NCBI RefSeq assembly: GCF_026967805.1 | Contig: NZ_JAPVBG010000001.1 | Span: 186,001-250,000 of the forward strand | Direction: 5' to 3' | Origin: Blastococcus sp. VKM Ac-2987 | GTDB lineage: Bacteria > Actinomycetota > Actinomycetes > Mycobacteriales > Geodermatophilaceae | DNA: 64,000 nucleotides | In this document: positions 16,660-28,354 of the stretch, in pieces | Position numbering within the stretch: the first letter of the stretch is position 1 | Layout of the letters: each line of letters opens with the position of its first letter | The notes under the pieces: model-generated | What the model saw: the letters and a program-made list of their open reading frames with translations, nothing else | What the model was told of the DNA's origin: nothing | The model's database searches: none | Translations under genes and position numbers: made by a program

Positions 16660-17613
16660 ATGACGGCGCTGCGGCCCCCGGGCACCCAGGCCCACCGGCA
16701 GGAGCAGCTGCGCGCCGCCTACCGGCACTGCGCGCAGATCGCCGCGCGGCACGGCAAGAGCTACCACCTGGCCACCCGGCTGCTCACCCCCGACCGCCGG
16801 ACGGCGGTGCACGCCCTCTACGCCGCCGCACGCGTGGCCGACGACCTGGTGGACGAGCCCGGCGCCGACCCCGAGCGCGATCTGGCCGACTGGTCGCGCG
16901 CGGTGCTCGCCGAGCTGGAGGCCGGCTGGTCGGAGGACCCGGTGCGGCTGGCGCTGGTGCACACCTACCGCCGCTACGGCATCCCGGTCGAGCACCTCGT
17001 CGACTTCCTCGCCGCCATGACCAGCGACCTCGACGTCACCGGCTACGCCGACCTCGACGCCCTCGACCGGTACATGTGGGGCTCGGCGTCGGTCATCGGG
17101 CTGCAGGTGCTCCCGGTCCTCGGCACCGCCCCCGGGGTGCTCCGCGAGGAGGCGGCCCCGCACGCCGTCGCGCTGGGCGAGGCGTTCCAGCTCACCAACT
17201 TCCTCCGCGACGTCGCCGAGGACGCCGACCGCGGCCGGGTCTACCTGCCGGCGGACCTGATGGCCGCCCACGGGGTGACCCGCGAGCAGCTGCTCGAGCG
17301 GCGGCACGACGCCCGCTTCGCCGCGCTGATGCGCGAGATGGTGGCGATCGTCCGCCGGCGGTACGACGACGCCGCACCCGGGACGCCGATGCTCGCGCCG
17401 GAGTCGCGCGACTGCGTGCGGGCCGCCACCGACCTCTACGGCGGCATCCTCACCGAGATCGAGCGGGCGGACTACCGGGTGCTCGACGGCCGGGTGTCGG
17501 TGTCCAAGCCGCGCCGCCTGGCGGTGTTCGCCCGCCGGTTGACCGCGGCCCAGCTGGCCAGGGTGAGGGTCACCATGGCGAACCCGAAGAGCAGGTCCTC
17601 GACCGGCGCGTAG
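16660..17613 (+). CDS. crtB: Phytoene synthase CrtB
   Basis: A 317-residue squalene/phytoene synthase. First Asp-rich motif RVADDLVDE (about residues 62-70) and second NFLRDVAEDADRGRVYLP (about residues 183-200) bind Mg-diphosphate, and YMWGSASVIGLQVLPVLG is the typical central helix. It joins two GGPP into phytoene. ATG 16660 is used; the nearby ATG 16649 opens only a four-codon frame. The last about 47 codons (from 17472) overlap the convergent crtYd gene, and the final SKPRRLAVFARRL-to-end part beyond about residue 293 is not family-conserved, as if the original stop was lost. Confidence 0.9.
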   Translation: MTALRPPGTQAHRQEQLRAAYRHCAQIAARHGKSYHLATRLLTPDRRTAVHALYAAARVADDLVDEPGADPERDLADWSRAVLAELEAGWSEDPVRLALVHTYRRYGIPVEHLVDFLAAMTSDLDVTGYADLDALDRYMWGSASVIGLQVLPVLGTAPGVLREEAAPHAVALGEAFQLTNFLRDVAEDADRGRVYLPADLMAAHGVTREQLLERRHDARFAALMREMVAIVRRRYDDAAPGTPMLAPESRDCVRAATDLYGGILTEIERADYRVLDGRVSVSKPRRLAVFARRLTAAQLARVRVTMANPKSRSSTGA

Positions 17614-17819
17614 GCGATCCGCGGCCCCCAGATGGTGGCCGGGTCGTAGGTGACGACGTCCAGGCCGGTGAGCACGCCGTTCATCAGCAGCTGGAACGTC
17701 ACGATGATCGCGTAGGCGACCCAGAACACCGGGCGGGTGACCATGCGCGTCCGGTAGACGGCCAGGTCCACGACCAGCACGCCGACGACCGCGAGCACGG
17801 CCAGCGTCGAGTAGCTCAT
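17472..17819 (-). CDS. crtYd: Lycopene cyclase subunit CrtYd
   Basis: A 115-residue protein with three transmembrane segments of the lycopene cyclase domain family. The diagnostic APVEDLLFGFAMV (PxED, about residues 73-85) and the preceding DVVTYDPATIWGPRI are clear. CrtYc and CrtYd form a heterodimeric cyclase that closes the ends of lycopene into rings (beta in some relatives, epsilon in others). The ATG overlaps the crtYc stop by 4 nt. Its last about 25 residues, rich in Arg and Thr, are encoded antisense to the conserved end of crtB and look like a read-through tail. Confidence 0.85.
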   Translation of the reverse strand: MSYSTLAVLAVVGVLVVDLAVYRTRMVTRPVFWVAYAIIVTFQLLMNGVLTGLDVVTYDPATIWGPRIAYAPVEDLLFGFAMVTLTLASWAAVNRRANTARRRGLDTDTRPSSTR

Positions 17820-18181
17820 CGCGCGGCCCGCTCCCCGGCCGGCAGGGCCTCCTCGGCGGGGTAGCCGGCGTCCCACCGCGTCACCTTCCGCACCGCCTCC
17901 AGCGCCAGCACCGAGCACAGCGGGACGACGAGGAAGAACAGCACCTCCTCGAGCGGGATGCCGCCGGGCAGCCGGACGCCGAGGGTCCGCACCTCGCTGT
18001 AGTCCCAGTGCCCCTGCGCGATGGCGTAGAGGACCCACACCACGAAGACGACGAACTCCGGGACGACCGCGAGCAGCAGGCGCCGCCAGCGCGCGTAGAC
18101 CCGCACGCCCAGCACCAGCTCGAGCGGCGCGGTGACCACCAGGCAGCCGGCCAGGAGGCCCAGGTAGGTCAGCTGCTCCAC
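17816..18181 (-). CDS. crtYc: Lycopene cyclase subunit CrtYc
   Basis: A 121-residue, three-helix membrane protein with the PLEEVLFFLVVPLCSV motif (about residues 75-90), where the Glu pair is essential in characterised CrtYc. It pairs with CrtYd to cyclise lycopene. It is transcribed convergently to crtI-crtB, so the cyclase is under separate control from the desaturase and synthase. The upstream gene on this strand is the Rv2175c-like regulator, 43 nt away, raising the possibility of cotranscription. Confidence 0.87.
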   Translation of the reverse strand: MEQLTYLGLLAGCLVVTAPLELVLGVRVYARWRRLLLAVVPEFVVFVVWVLYAIAQGHWDYSEVRTLGVRLPGGIPLEEVLFFLVVPLCSVLALEAVRKVTRWDAGYPAEEALPAGERAAR

Positions 18182-18224
18182 GTCTGCAGCTTCCCCCCGG
18201 CCCGGCCCTCCGGATGCACCGGGC

Positions 18225-18548
18225 TCAGAGCGCCAGGGCCTGGGCCCGGCGGGTCACCTCGGTGTGCCGGTTGTCCCGCAGCGCCTGCACCGGCGTGCCG
18301 GGCAGCGACTCGTCCTCGCGGAACAGCCAGTCGAACGCCTCCTCGTCGGTGAACCCGCCGTCCTGCAGGACGGTCAGCAGACCGGGCAGGTGCTTGAGGA
18401 CGGCGCCGTCCTGGAGGAACTCGGCCGGGATCTTGCCGTTACCGCTCCCGGGGACGGCCATCAGCTTCCGGTCGCGCAGCAACTGCCGGACCCGGTTGGG
18501 CGAGGTGCCCAGGAGCCGGGCCACCTCCGCGGGGGTGAGCGTGTCCAT
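18225..18548 (-). CDS. Rv2175c-family DNA-binding protein
   Basis: A 107-residue winged-helix protein. N-terminal MDTLTPAEVARLLGTSPNRV (residues 1-20) is a helix-turn-helix, RQLLRDRKLMAVPG the wing region, and the C-terminal domain has GFTDEEAFDWLFREDESLPG. This matches the actinobacterial Rv2175c family; the M. tuberculosis protein binds DNA and loses binding when PknL phosphorylates it, and a PknL homologue is encoded 1.2 kb away here. Start ATG 18548 rather than the upstream ATG 18572 because a TAGGCT -10 lies 8 nt before it (leaderless) and the family starts at this point. Confidence 0.82.
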   Translation of the reverse strand: MDTLTPAEVARLLGTSPNRVRQLLRDRKLMAVPGSGNGKIPAEFLQDGAVLKHLPGLLTVLQDGGFTDEEAFDWLFREDESLPGTPVQALRDNRHTEVTRRAQALAL

Positions 18549-18562
18549 AGAGTGCGAGCCTA
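18548..18562. promoter_or_regulatory. Back-to-back leaderless promoters (Rv2175c-like / lactate dehydrogenase-like)
   Basis: Two divergent start codons are separated by 13 nt. The plus-strand -10 is TAGAGT (18548-18553), 8 nt before ATG 18562. The minus-strand -10 is TAGGCT (18562 to 18557), 8 nt before ATG 18548. Each hexamer shares its first base with the opposing start codon, so RNA polymerase cannot bind both at once and each promoter's upstream part lies inside the other gene. Confidence 0.6.
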
Positions 18563-19713
18563 TGGCGAGCATGGACTCAGCGAGCAGCCCGGTGCCGGGA
18601 CAGCCTGCGCAGGACGGTGGCGCGGAGGTCGCCGAGGATCCGCGCCCGGAGACGCCCTACCTCGACCTGGCCCTGCTGGAGGCCCGGTCGCGGGAGCTGC
18701 TGCCCGAGCCGGTCTACGACTACTACGCCGGCGGCGCCGAGACCGAGACGACGATGCGCGAGGCGACCGGGGCCTGGCGCGCGTGGCGGCTGCGGCCGCG
18801 GGTGCTGCGCGGGATCACCACGGCGCACCTGGGCACCGAGCTGCTCGGCTCGCCGGTGCGCACGCCGATCGGGGTCGCCCCGTGGGCATACCAGGCGATG
18901 GCCCACCCCGACGGCGAGCTGGCCACCGCCCGCGCCGCCGCCGCCACCGGCGCGCTGATGACCGTGTCGACCAGCGCCAACAACAGCCTCGAGGAGGTGG
19001 CCGCGGCCGCGCCGGGCAGCCCGCAGTGGTTCCAGCTGTACCGGCTGCACTCCGAACGGCACACCGACGACCTCGCCCGCCGCGCCGGGGACGCCGGCTA
19101 CCGCGCCCTCGTCCTCACCGTCGACGTCCCCGTGCTGGGCCGGCGCCGGCGCGACATGGGGCACGACTTCGTCCACCGCGCGGGCGTCCGGATGGCCAAC
19201 CGGCCGCCGGAGGGCGAGGAGCCGACGCTGGACGGCCTGGCGACCGCGACCTGGACCTTCGACGAGATCGCCCGCTTCGGCGAGCTGTCCGGGCTGCCCG
19301 TCGTGGTCAAGGGCGTCCTGCGCGGTGACGACGCCGTCCGGTGCGTGCAGGCCGGCGCCGCCGCCGTCTGGGTCACCACGCACGGCGGCCGGCAGGCCGA
19401 CCCCGCCGTCTCCAGCGCCTACGCGCTGCCGGAGGTGGTCGACGCGGTGGGCGACGACGTCGAGGTCTACGCCGACGGCGGCATCCGCTCGGGCTCGGAC
19501 GTGCTCACCGCCCTCGCCCTCGGCGCGTCTGCGGTGTTCCTCGGACGGCCGATCGCCTGGGGGCTCACCACCGGAGGCGAGCGCGGGGTGGCCGCCGTGC
19601 TCGACGGGCTGACCGACGAGCTGGCGCACGCCATGGTCGTGTGCGGCCTGGCGGACGTCCGCTCGCTGCCCCGGGACACCGTGACCCCGGCCGGGGTGGT
19701 CCGGCGCACCTGA
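18562..19713 (+). CDS. FMN-dependent alpha-hydroxy acid dehydrogenase/oxidase
   Basis: A 383-residue TIM-barrel flavoenzyme of the lactate/glycolate oxidase (LldD, lactate 2-monooxygenase) family. DYYAGGAETETTMREA (about residue 54) is the N-terminal signature, LVLTVDVPVLGRRRRD the substrate loop, VVVKGVL carries the FMN Lys, and TTHGGRQAD (about residue 271) holds the catalytic His; the usual SNHG is TTHG here. YADGGIRSGSDVLTALALGA and FLGRPIAWGL bind FMN phosphate. It oxidises a 2-hydroxy acid such as lactate; the acceptor is uncertain. ATG 18562 is set by the TAGAGT -10 8 nt upstream; ATG 18571 is possible. Confidence 0.85.
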   Translation: MASMDSASSPVPGQPAQDGGAEVAEDPRPETPYLDLALLEARSRELLPEPVYDYYAGGAETETTMREATGAWRAWRLRPRVLRGITTAHLGTELLGSPVRTPIGVAPWAYQAMAHPDGELATARAAAATGALMTVSTSANNSLEEVAAAAPGSPQWFQLYRLHSERHTDDLARRAGDAGYRALVLTVDVPVLGRRRRDMGHDFVHRAGVRMANRPPEGEEPTLDGLATATWTFDEIARFGELSGLPVVVKGVLRGDDAVRCVQAGAAAVWVTTHGGRQADPAVSSAYALPEVVDAVGDDVEVYADGGIRSGSDVLTALALGASAVFLGRPIAWGLTTGGERGVAAVLDGLTDELAHAMVVCGLADVRSLPRDTVTPAGVVRRT

Positions 19714-19783
19714 CCGATGCGCACCAGGCGTACCAGGCGCACCCCGCACCGCGTGGGAGGACCCCGGGTGCCGGTCACCCTCC

Positions 19784-19789
19784 TACACT
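19784..19789 (+). promoter_or_regulatory. -10 element of pknL (leaderless)
   Basis: TACACT, 7 nt before the GTG at 19797. The hexamer is AT-rich relative to a very GC-rich surrounding, and no ribosome-binding site precedes the GTG. Confidence 0.65.
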
Positions 19790-19796
19790 CGGCCGG

Positions 19797-21782
19797 GTGG
19801 ACACCGCCGTGACCGACCCCGTGGTCGGCCTCGTTCTCGAGGGGCGCTACCGCCTCGAGGAGCGGCTGGCGCGCGGCGGCATGTCCACCGTCTACGCGGC
19901 CACCGACCTGCGGCTGCACAAGACCGTCGCGGTCAAGGTGATGGCCGAGCACCTCGCCCACGACCCGACGTTCGTCGACCGGTTCACCCGCGAGGCGCGC
20001 GCCGCGGCGATGCTCAGCCACGTCAACGTGGTGGGCGTCAGCGATCAGGGCAGCGACCAGGGCCTGGTGTTCCTCGTCATGGAGCTGGTGCGCGGCCGCA
20101 CGCTGCGCGACCTGCTCAGCGCGCGCGGCCGGCTCACCGTCGCCGAGGCGTTCGCCGTGCTCGAGCCGGTGCTGGCCGGGCTCACCGCCGCCCACCGGGC
20201 CGGCATCGTGCACCGCGACATCAAGCCGGAGAACGTGCTCATCGGCGTCGACGGCCTGGTCAAGGTCGCCGACTTCGGCCTGGCCCGCGCCGTCGTCGGC
20301 ACCGGGCAGACCAGCCAGACCGGCGGCGTGCTGATCGGCACCGTCGCCTACCTCTCCCCCGAGCAGCTCGAGCGGGGCCGCGCCGACGCCCGCAGCGACA
20401 TCTACGCGGCCGGCATCGTGCTGTTCGAGATGCTCACCGGCCACCCGCCGTTCGGGGGCGACACCCCGCTGGCCGTCGCGTACCAGCACGTGCACCACGA
20501 CGTCCCGGCGCCGTCGGCGGAGGTCCCCGGGCTGCCCTGGCAGGTCGACGAGCTGGTCGCGCGCACCACGCGCCGCGACCCGGCCGGCCGCCCGCTGGAC
20601 GCCGGAGCCTTCCTGGCCGAGCTGCACGACGTCCGCAAGGACCTCGGCATCGAGCCGGTCCCGGTGCCGACCGGCCAGAGCACCGCGGGCCCGGGCACGC
20701 TGCGGCCGACCAACCGCCCCACCCGCCCGCGGCCGGGGCACCCGAGCAACCCCGGCACCGCGGTGCTCGGCGGCCGCGGCTCCCGGGCCGCGCGCACCAG
20801 CACGCTGCCGGGCATGGGTGCCGGCCCCACCACCGACGTGCACGGACGGCGCCCCGCCCCGGCCCGCCCGCGCCCGGGCGTCCCCGACCACGTCCGCCGG
20901 CGCCGCGCCCGGCTGCTCATCGCGATCATCCTGCTGATGGCCGTCACGATCGGGGCCGTCGGCTGGTGGCTGGGCTCCGGCCGCTGGACCGACGTCCCGG
21001 CGGTGACCGGCAAGGAGGAGGCCGCGGCGATCGACCTGCTCCAGGACGCCGGGCTCGACCCCGACCCGGTGGTCTCCGAGTGGAACGAGACGGTGCCCGA
21101 CGGGCAGGTCGTCTCCACCGACCCGGCGTCGGGCGAGGTCATCCGCGGCACCGACGTCCGCGTCGTCGTCTCCAAGGGCCCCGAGCGCTACGTCGTCTCC
21201 CCCGACCTGGTGGGCCGGCCGGTGGAGGAGGCCGAGGCGAGCATCCAGGAGGAGCTGCCGGTCCAGATCACGCGGGGCCAGGACTACGACGACGCCGTGC
21301 CGCCGGGGAGCGTCATCCGCTTCGACCCACCCGCCGGCACCCAGCTCAAGCGTGACCAGGTCGTCACGGTCGTGGTGAGCCAGGGCCGGGAACCCGTCGC
21401 GGTGCCCGACGTGACCGGCCAGAGCCCGGAGCAGGCGACGAGCAACCTCCAGGCGCTGGGCTTCACCGTGCAACGCGCCGAGGACGGCCGCAGCGACGCC
21501 GTCGACGTCGGCGAGGTCATGGCGGTCACGCCGGCCCCGTCGGCCGGGCCGGTGCCCTACGGCAGCACCGTGCGGATCCAGGTCTCCGCGGGCGTCCCGA
21601 TGGTCACCGTCCCGGACGTCGTCGACATGGGCGAGGCCGAGGCGATCGCCACCCTGGAGGCGGCCGGCCTGCAGGTGGAGTCCACCCGCTTCTTCGGTGA
21701 CCGGGTGCGCCGGCAGAGCATCAAGCCGGGCGAGACCGTCGAGCAGGGCACCCAGATCGCCATCCTGCTCACCTTCGGATAG
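19797..21782 (+). CDS. pknL: Ser/Thr protein kinase with PASTA repeats (PknL-like)
   Basis: A 661-residue membrane kinase. Kinase domain residues about 18-275: Gly-rich loop ARGGMSTVYA, Lys47 in VAVKVM, HRDIKPEN with catalytic Asp141, DFG at 159-161 and SPEQL as the APE region. A Pro/Arg-rich linker follows, then one transmembrane helix (about 371-391) and four extracytoplasmic PASTA repeats (about 395-661), which bind muropeptides in related kinases. It would transduce cell-wall state to cytoplasmic targets such as the nearby Rv2175c-like protein. M. tuberculosis PknL lacks PASTA repeats as I recall, so this form is longer. Start fixed by the TACACT -10 seven nt upstream. Confidence 0.9.
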   Translation: MDTAVTDPVVGLVLEGRYRLEERLARGGMSTVYAATDLRLHKTVAVKVMAEHLAHDPTFVDRFTREARAAAMLSHVNVVGVSDQGSDQGLVFLVMELVRGRTLRDLLSARGRLTVAEAFAVLEPVLAGLTAAHRAGIVHRDIKPENVLIGVDGLVKVADFGLARAVVGTGQTSQTGGVLIGTVAYLSPEQLERGRADARSDIYAAGIVLFEMLTGHPPFGGDTPLAVAYQHVHHDVPAPSAEVPGLPWQVDELVARTTRRDPAGRPLDAGAFLAELHDVRKDLGIEPVPVPTGQSTAGPGTLRPTNRPTRPRPGHPSNPGTAVLGGRGSRAARTSTLPGMGAGPTTDVHGRRPAPARPRPGVPDHVRRRRARLLIAIILLMAVTIGAVGWWLGSGRWTDVPAVTGKEEAAAIDLLQDAGLDPDPVVSEWNETVPDGQVVSTDPASGEVIRGTDVRVVVSKGPERYVVSPDLVGRPVEEAEASIQEELPVQITRGQDYDDAVPPGSVIRFDPPAGTQLKRDQVVTVVVSQGREPVAVPDVTGQSPEQATSNLQALGFTVQRAEDGRSDAVDVGEVMAVTPAPSAGPVPYGSTVRIQVSAGVPMVTVPDVVDMGEAEAIATLEAAGLQVESTRFFGDRVRRQSIKPGETVEQGTQIAILLTFG

Positions 21783-21794
21783 GCGCCGCTCCCC

Positions 21795-22721
21795 GTGCCG
21801 ACCACCTCCCCCGGCGTGCCGCCCGTCGGCGCGCACATCCAGATCAAGGGCGGGCTGGCCAAGGGCGGCCTGGCCTACACCGACGCCGTCGCCGCGCGTG
21901 CCGTCCAGGTCTTCGTGGGCAACCCCCGGGGCTGGAAGCTGACCGACGGCGACGCGGCGCAGGACGCGCTGTTCACCGCCGGCTGCACCGAGCGGGGCGT
22001 GCCCTCGTTCATCCACACGCCGTTCCTGGTGAACGTGGGCTCCCCCACCGAGGCCACCGTCGAGCAGTCCCTGGCCTCGATCGCGCACAACCTGCGGCGC
22101 GGGGCGCAGCTGGGCTGCCAGGGCGTCGTCGTGCACGCCGGCTCGGCGGTCGGCGAGGACCGCCACGAAGCCGCCCTGCGCCAGCTGCACGAGCGGCTCC
22201 TGCCGGTGCTGGAGGCCGCGGACCCGGCCGGCCCGCGGCTGCTGATCGAGCCGACGGCGGGCGGTGGCAAGGCGCTGGCCGCCACCGTCCAGGAGCTGGG
22301 GCCCTACTTCGCGGCGCTGGAGGACCACCCGCTGGTCGGCGTCTGCTTCGACACCTGCCACGCCTGGGCCGCCGGGCACGACCTCGCCGTCCCCGGCGGG
22401 ATGACCGCGACCCTCGACGCGCTGGAGGCCACCGTCGGCCCCGGCCGGCTGGGCCTGGTGCACGTCAACGACTCGCTCGACGAGTGCGGGTCCCGGCGGG
22501 ACCGGCACACCACGATCGGCGAGGGCACCATCGGCTCCGGCCCCTACGGCACCGGGCCGTTCGCCGAGCTGCTGCACCACCGCACGACGGCGGGCGTCCC
22601 GATGGTGGTGGAGACGCCCAGCCTGCGCGACGGCGACCCGTGCGGCGGCCACGCCGCCGACATCAAGCTGCTGAACTCGCTGATCGGCGACCCGGTCGCC
22701 CCCGCCGCCGACCCCGGCTGA
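21795..22721 (+). CDS. nfo: Endonuclease IV (AP endonuclease)
   Basis: A 308-residue TIM-barrel AP endonuclease. Zinc-binding residues are all visible: His in VGAHIQIKGG (residue 13 region), FIHTPFLVN, VVHAGSAVG, the Glu in LLIEPTAGG, FDTCHAWAAGHD, LVHVNDSLD and DRHTTIGEGTIG. It cuts DNA 5' to abasic sites in base-excision repair. GTG start lies 12 nt after the pknL stop, probably cotranscribed. A few residues at the N-terminus (TTSPGVPP) are not part of the fold. Confidence 0.9.
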   Translation: MPTTSPGVPPVGAHIQIKGGLAKGGLAYTDAVAARAVQVFVGNPRGWKLTDGDAAQDALFTAGCTERGVPSFIHTPFLVNVGSPTEATVEQSLASIAHNLRRGAQLGCQGVVVHAGSAVGEDRHEAALRQLHERLLPVLEAADPAGPRLLIEPTAGGGKALAATVQELGPYFAALEDHPLVGVCFDTCHAWAAGHDLAVPGGMTATLDALEATVGPGRLGLVHVNDSLDECGSRRDRHTTIGEGTIGSGPYGTGPFAELLHHRTTAGVPMVVETPSLRDGDPCGGHAADIKLLNSLIGDPVAPAADPG

Positions 22722-22744
22722 GGCGGGTCGACCCGGGGCACGCC

Positions 22745-22776
22745 GGGTGGAGCCGCGTGCGCACGCGGCTCCACCC
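22745..22776. terminator. 32-nt perfect palindrome, bidirectional terminator candidate
   Basis: Two 16-nt arms (22745-22760 and 22761-22776) are exact reverse complements, starting GGGTGGAGCC. It sits between the convergent nfo and ltaE genes, 24 nt past the nfo stop. No T-tract follows on either side, as is common in actinobacterial terminators. Confidence 0.7.
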
Positions 22777-22823
22777 CGCGCGGCGCTGGTGGACCCGGGC
22801 GGGACGGCGCGACGCGGTGCGGC

Positions 22824-26291
<3,468 letters not shown>

Positions 26292-26329
26292 GCAGTCCTC
26301 CAGGGAAGCGACCAGGTGGCCACCGGGTT

Positions 26330-27253
26330 GTGCCGGACATGATGCCGCAGGTCACCACCACGTCGGGCCCTCCGCGCACGATCGCCGTGACCGGTGCGAC
26401 CGGGGCGCTCGGCGGCCGGGTCGCCGCCCGGCTCGCCGCCGCCGGCGCGCGGCTGCGGCTCGTCGTCCGCGACGCCGGCAGGGCACCCCGACTGCCCGGC
26501 GCGGAGGTCGCGGTGAACGCCGGGGGCTACGCCGACGGCGCCGGTCTGCGGGCAGCGCTGACCGGCGCGCACACGCTCTACCTGGTGTCGGCGGCCGAGG
26601 CCGAGGACCGGCTGGGGCAGCACCGCACCGCGGTGCGGGCGGCTGCAGAGGCCGGGGTGGAGCGGATCGTCTACACGTCCTTCCTCGGCGCCGCACCCGA
26701 TGCGGTGTTCACGCTCGCCCGCCAGCACGCCGCCACGGAGGAGGCCATCGCGGCGACCGGCGCGCGGCACACGTTCCTCCGGCACGCCATGTACGCAGAC
26801 TTCGTGCCCTACTTCGCCGTCCTCGACGGCGAGGAGGTGGTGATCGCCGCACCCGCCGGCGAGGGCCGGACGTCGTTCGCCTCCCGCGACGATCTCGCCG
26901 ACGTCGGGGCCGCGGCCGTGCTCGACGACTCTCCCGCGCTCGACGGTGCCGTCCTCGACGTGACCGGCCCCGCGGCGGTGTCGCTGGACGAGGCGGCGGC
27001 GCTGCTCGGCGAGCTGACCGGACGCCCGGCCTCCTACCGGCGGCAGACGGTGGCGGAGGGATGGGCCGCCCGCCGCCCCTCCGGCGCCCCGGACTGGGAG
27101 ATCGAGGGCTGGGTGACCAGCTACGAGGCGATCGCCGCCGGCGAGCTCGCCGCGGTGAGCGACGTCGTCCCCCGCCTGACCGGCCATCCGGCGCTGTCCG
27201 TGGCCGAGCACCTCCACCGGCACCCCGAGGACTGGGCGCAGCTGCGCCGCTGA
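26330..27253 (+). CDS. NmrA/NAD(P)H-binding SDR-like protein
   Basis: A 307-residue atypical short-chain dehydrogenase. Rossmann motif IAVTGATGALGGRVAARL (about residues 18-35) and LRLVVRDAGRAPRL (NADP-binding basic patch), with VERIVYTSFLGAAPDAVF downstream and no canonical YxxxK, as in the NmrA / quinone oxidoreductase 2 (QOR2) group. Such proteins reduce quinones or sense NADP redox state. Starts at GTG 26330, ATG 26339 or ATG 26342 are all open; none has a convincing ribosome-binding site. The gene is divergent from pfkA with 38 nt between starts. Confidence 0.75.
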   Translation: MPDMMPQVTTTSGPPRTIAVTGATGALGGRVAARLAAAGARLRLVVRDAGRAPRLPGAEVAVNAGGYADGAGLRAALTGAHTLYLVSAAEAEDRLGQHRTAVRAAAEAGVERIVYTSFLGAAPDAVFTLARQHAATEEAIAATGARHTFLRHAMYADFVPYFAVLDGEEVVIAAPAGEGRTSFASRDDLADVGAAAVLDDSPALDGAVLDVTGPAAVSLDEAAALLGELTGRPASYRRQTVAEGWAARRPSGAPDWEIEGWVTSYEAIAAGELAAVSDVVPRLTGHPALSVAEHLHRHPEDWAQLRR

Positions 27254-27329
27254 CGCCCGGGCCGCTGACCGGACGGCCCGGCCCGGACGACGACGGGGAC
27301 GGCCCCCGCCTCGTCGGGGACCGGGCCGG

Positions 27330-28007
27330 TCACCCGGCCAGGTCCCGGTCGCTCCTGATGTGGGGTGCCGGCGAGGTGCCACCCACGGCCAGCCAGGCGG
27401 CGACCCCACCGGGGTCCCGGCGGGTCAGCTCGTCGAGCACGAGCCCGCGCACCTCGGTGGCCAGGTCGCGGTGCCGGGGCGAGCGGAGCAGCTCCTCGGT
27501 GCCCGACCACGTCTCGACCAGCGCGGCAGTCGGCAGCCGCGGCAGGACCGACCGCAGCCCGGCCACGTCACGGACGTCCACCTCGTCCTCAGTCAGCCGG
27601 TCGGCCGCCACGAGCGGTCCCGCGACGAGCAGGACCAGCACGGCCACCCCGCCCAGCGAGCCCAGGGCGGGCAGGGCCGCTCCGAACGGGAGGAGCAGGA
27701 CGCCCGTCGCGGCGGCGTGGACGACGAGGCGGCGGGACGCCGGATCGCGGGGGAAGTCCGGGTCTGCGAGCGCCGCCGTCCCGCCGAAGAGCAGTCCCAG
27801 GGTCGGCGCGTACACGAGCATCCACAGCCAGGGCGTGAAGACGGCGCCGACCAGTGCCGTGGTGAGGATCGTCGTCGCCACCAGGACGCGCCCGCAGCGC
27901 GCGACCGTCCTCCGCAGCGCGCGCTGCCGCGCCCTCGACGGGAGGAACCCGCCCGCGGATGCGGGCACCGGCGATGGCTCCGGTGGGGACGACGCGGCGG
28001 TGCTCAC
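27330..28007 (-). CDS. Four-helix membrane protein of unknown function
   Basis: A 225-residue protein I do not recognise. A Pro/Ser-rich then Arg-rich cytoplasmic N-terminus (residues 1-40) leads into two pairs of hydrophobic segments (about 42-75 and 95-130), followed by a soluble, acidic C-terminal domain (about 135-225) containing TEDEVDVRDVAGLRSVLPRL and HRDLATEVRGLVLDELTRRD. The C-terminal region is conserved-looking in composition but carries no known motif. It lies 10 nt downstream of the small GlsB-like gene region on the same strand. Confidence 0.55.
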   Translation of the reverse strand: MSTAASSPPEPSPVPASAGGFLPSRARQRALRRTVARCGRVLVATTILTTALVGAVFTPWLWMLVYAPTLGLLFGGTAALADPDFPRDPASRRLVVHAAATGVLLLPFGAALPALGSLGGVAVLVLLVAGPLVAADRLTEDEVDVRDVAGLRSVLPRLPTAALVETWSGTEELLRSPRHRDLATEVRGLVLDELTRRDPGGVAAWLAVGGTSPAPHIRSDRDLAG

Positions 28008-28017
28008 GGGACGTCGC

Positions 28018-28308
28018 TCAGGCCGCGCCGCGTGCGCCGGTGCCGGAGCCCCGCCGTCCGGAGATCCGGTTGTGGACGACGAGCACGATCACGGCTCCGA
28101 TGACCGAGCCGATGATCCCGGCCGGGCTGAACCCGCGGTCCCGGAAGCCGCCGAACAGCAGGCCGAGGAGCAGCCCGCCGACGACGGAGCCGGACACCCC
28201 CAGCAGCAGGGTGGCGCCGAGCCCCATCGAGTCCCTGCCGGGAACCAGCGCACGAGCGAGGAGGCCGGCGATCAGGCCGACCACGAGCAGCCAGAGCAGG
28301 GAGAGCAT
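28018..28308 (-). CDS. GlsB/YeaQ/YmgE-family stress-response membrane protein
   Basis: A 96-residue protein with three transmembrane segments and Gly-rich turns, starting LLWLLVVGLIAGLLARALVPG and continuing GATLLLGVSGSVVGGLLLG, the transglycosylase-associated/YeaQ family pattern. Members are small stress-induced inner-membrane proteins without known enzymatic activity. The tail after VVHNRISG is basic and disordered. A CGGAG site precedes the ATG. Its neighbour upstream on this strand is a STAS protein, consistent with a stress-response setting. Confidence 0.85.
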   Translation of the reverse strand: MLSLLWLLVVGLIAGLLARALVPGRDSMGLGATLLLGVSGSVVGGLLLGLLFGGFRDRGFSPAGIIGSVIGAVIVLVVHNRISGRRGSGTGARGAA

Positions 28309-28354
28309 CAGGACTCCGTTCGGGTGGAGGGTGGCTGCCGGGTCCCGGGGGACC

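Noticed and set aside
19467..22652. 1061-residue minus-strand frame across pknL and nfo
   Set aside because: Low-complexity His/Arg/Gly composition and no motif; both strands cannot be coding, and the plus strand carries complete kinase, PASTA and endonuclease IV motifs.
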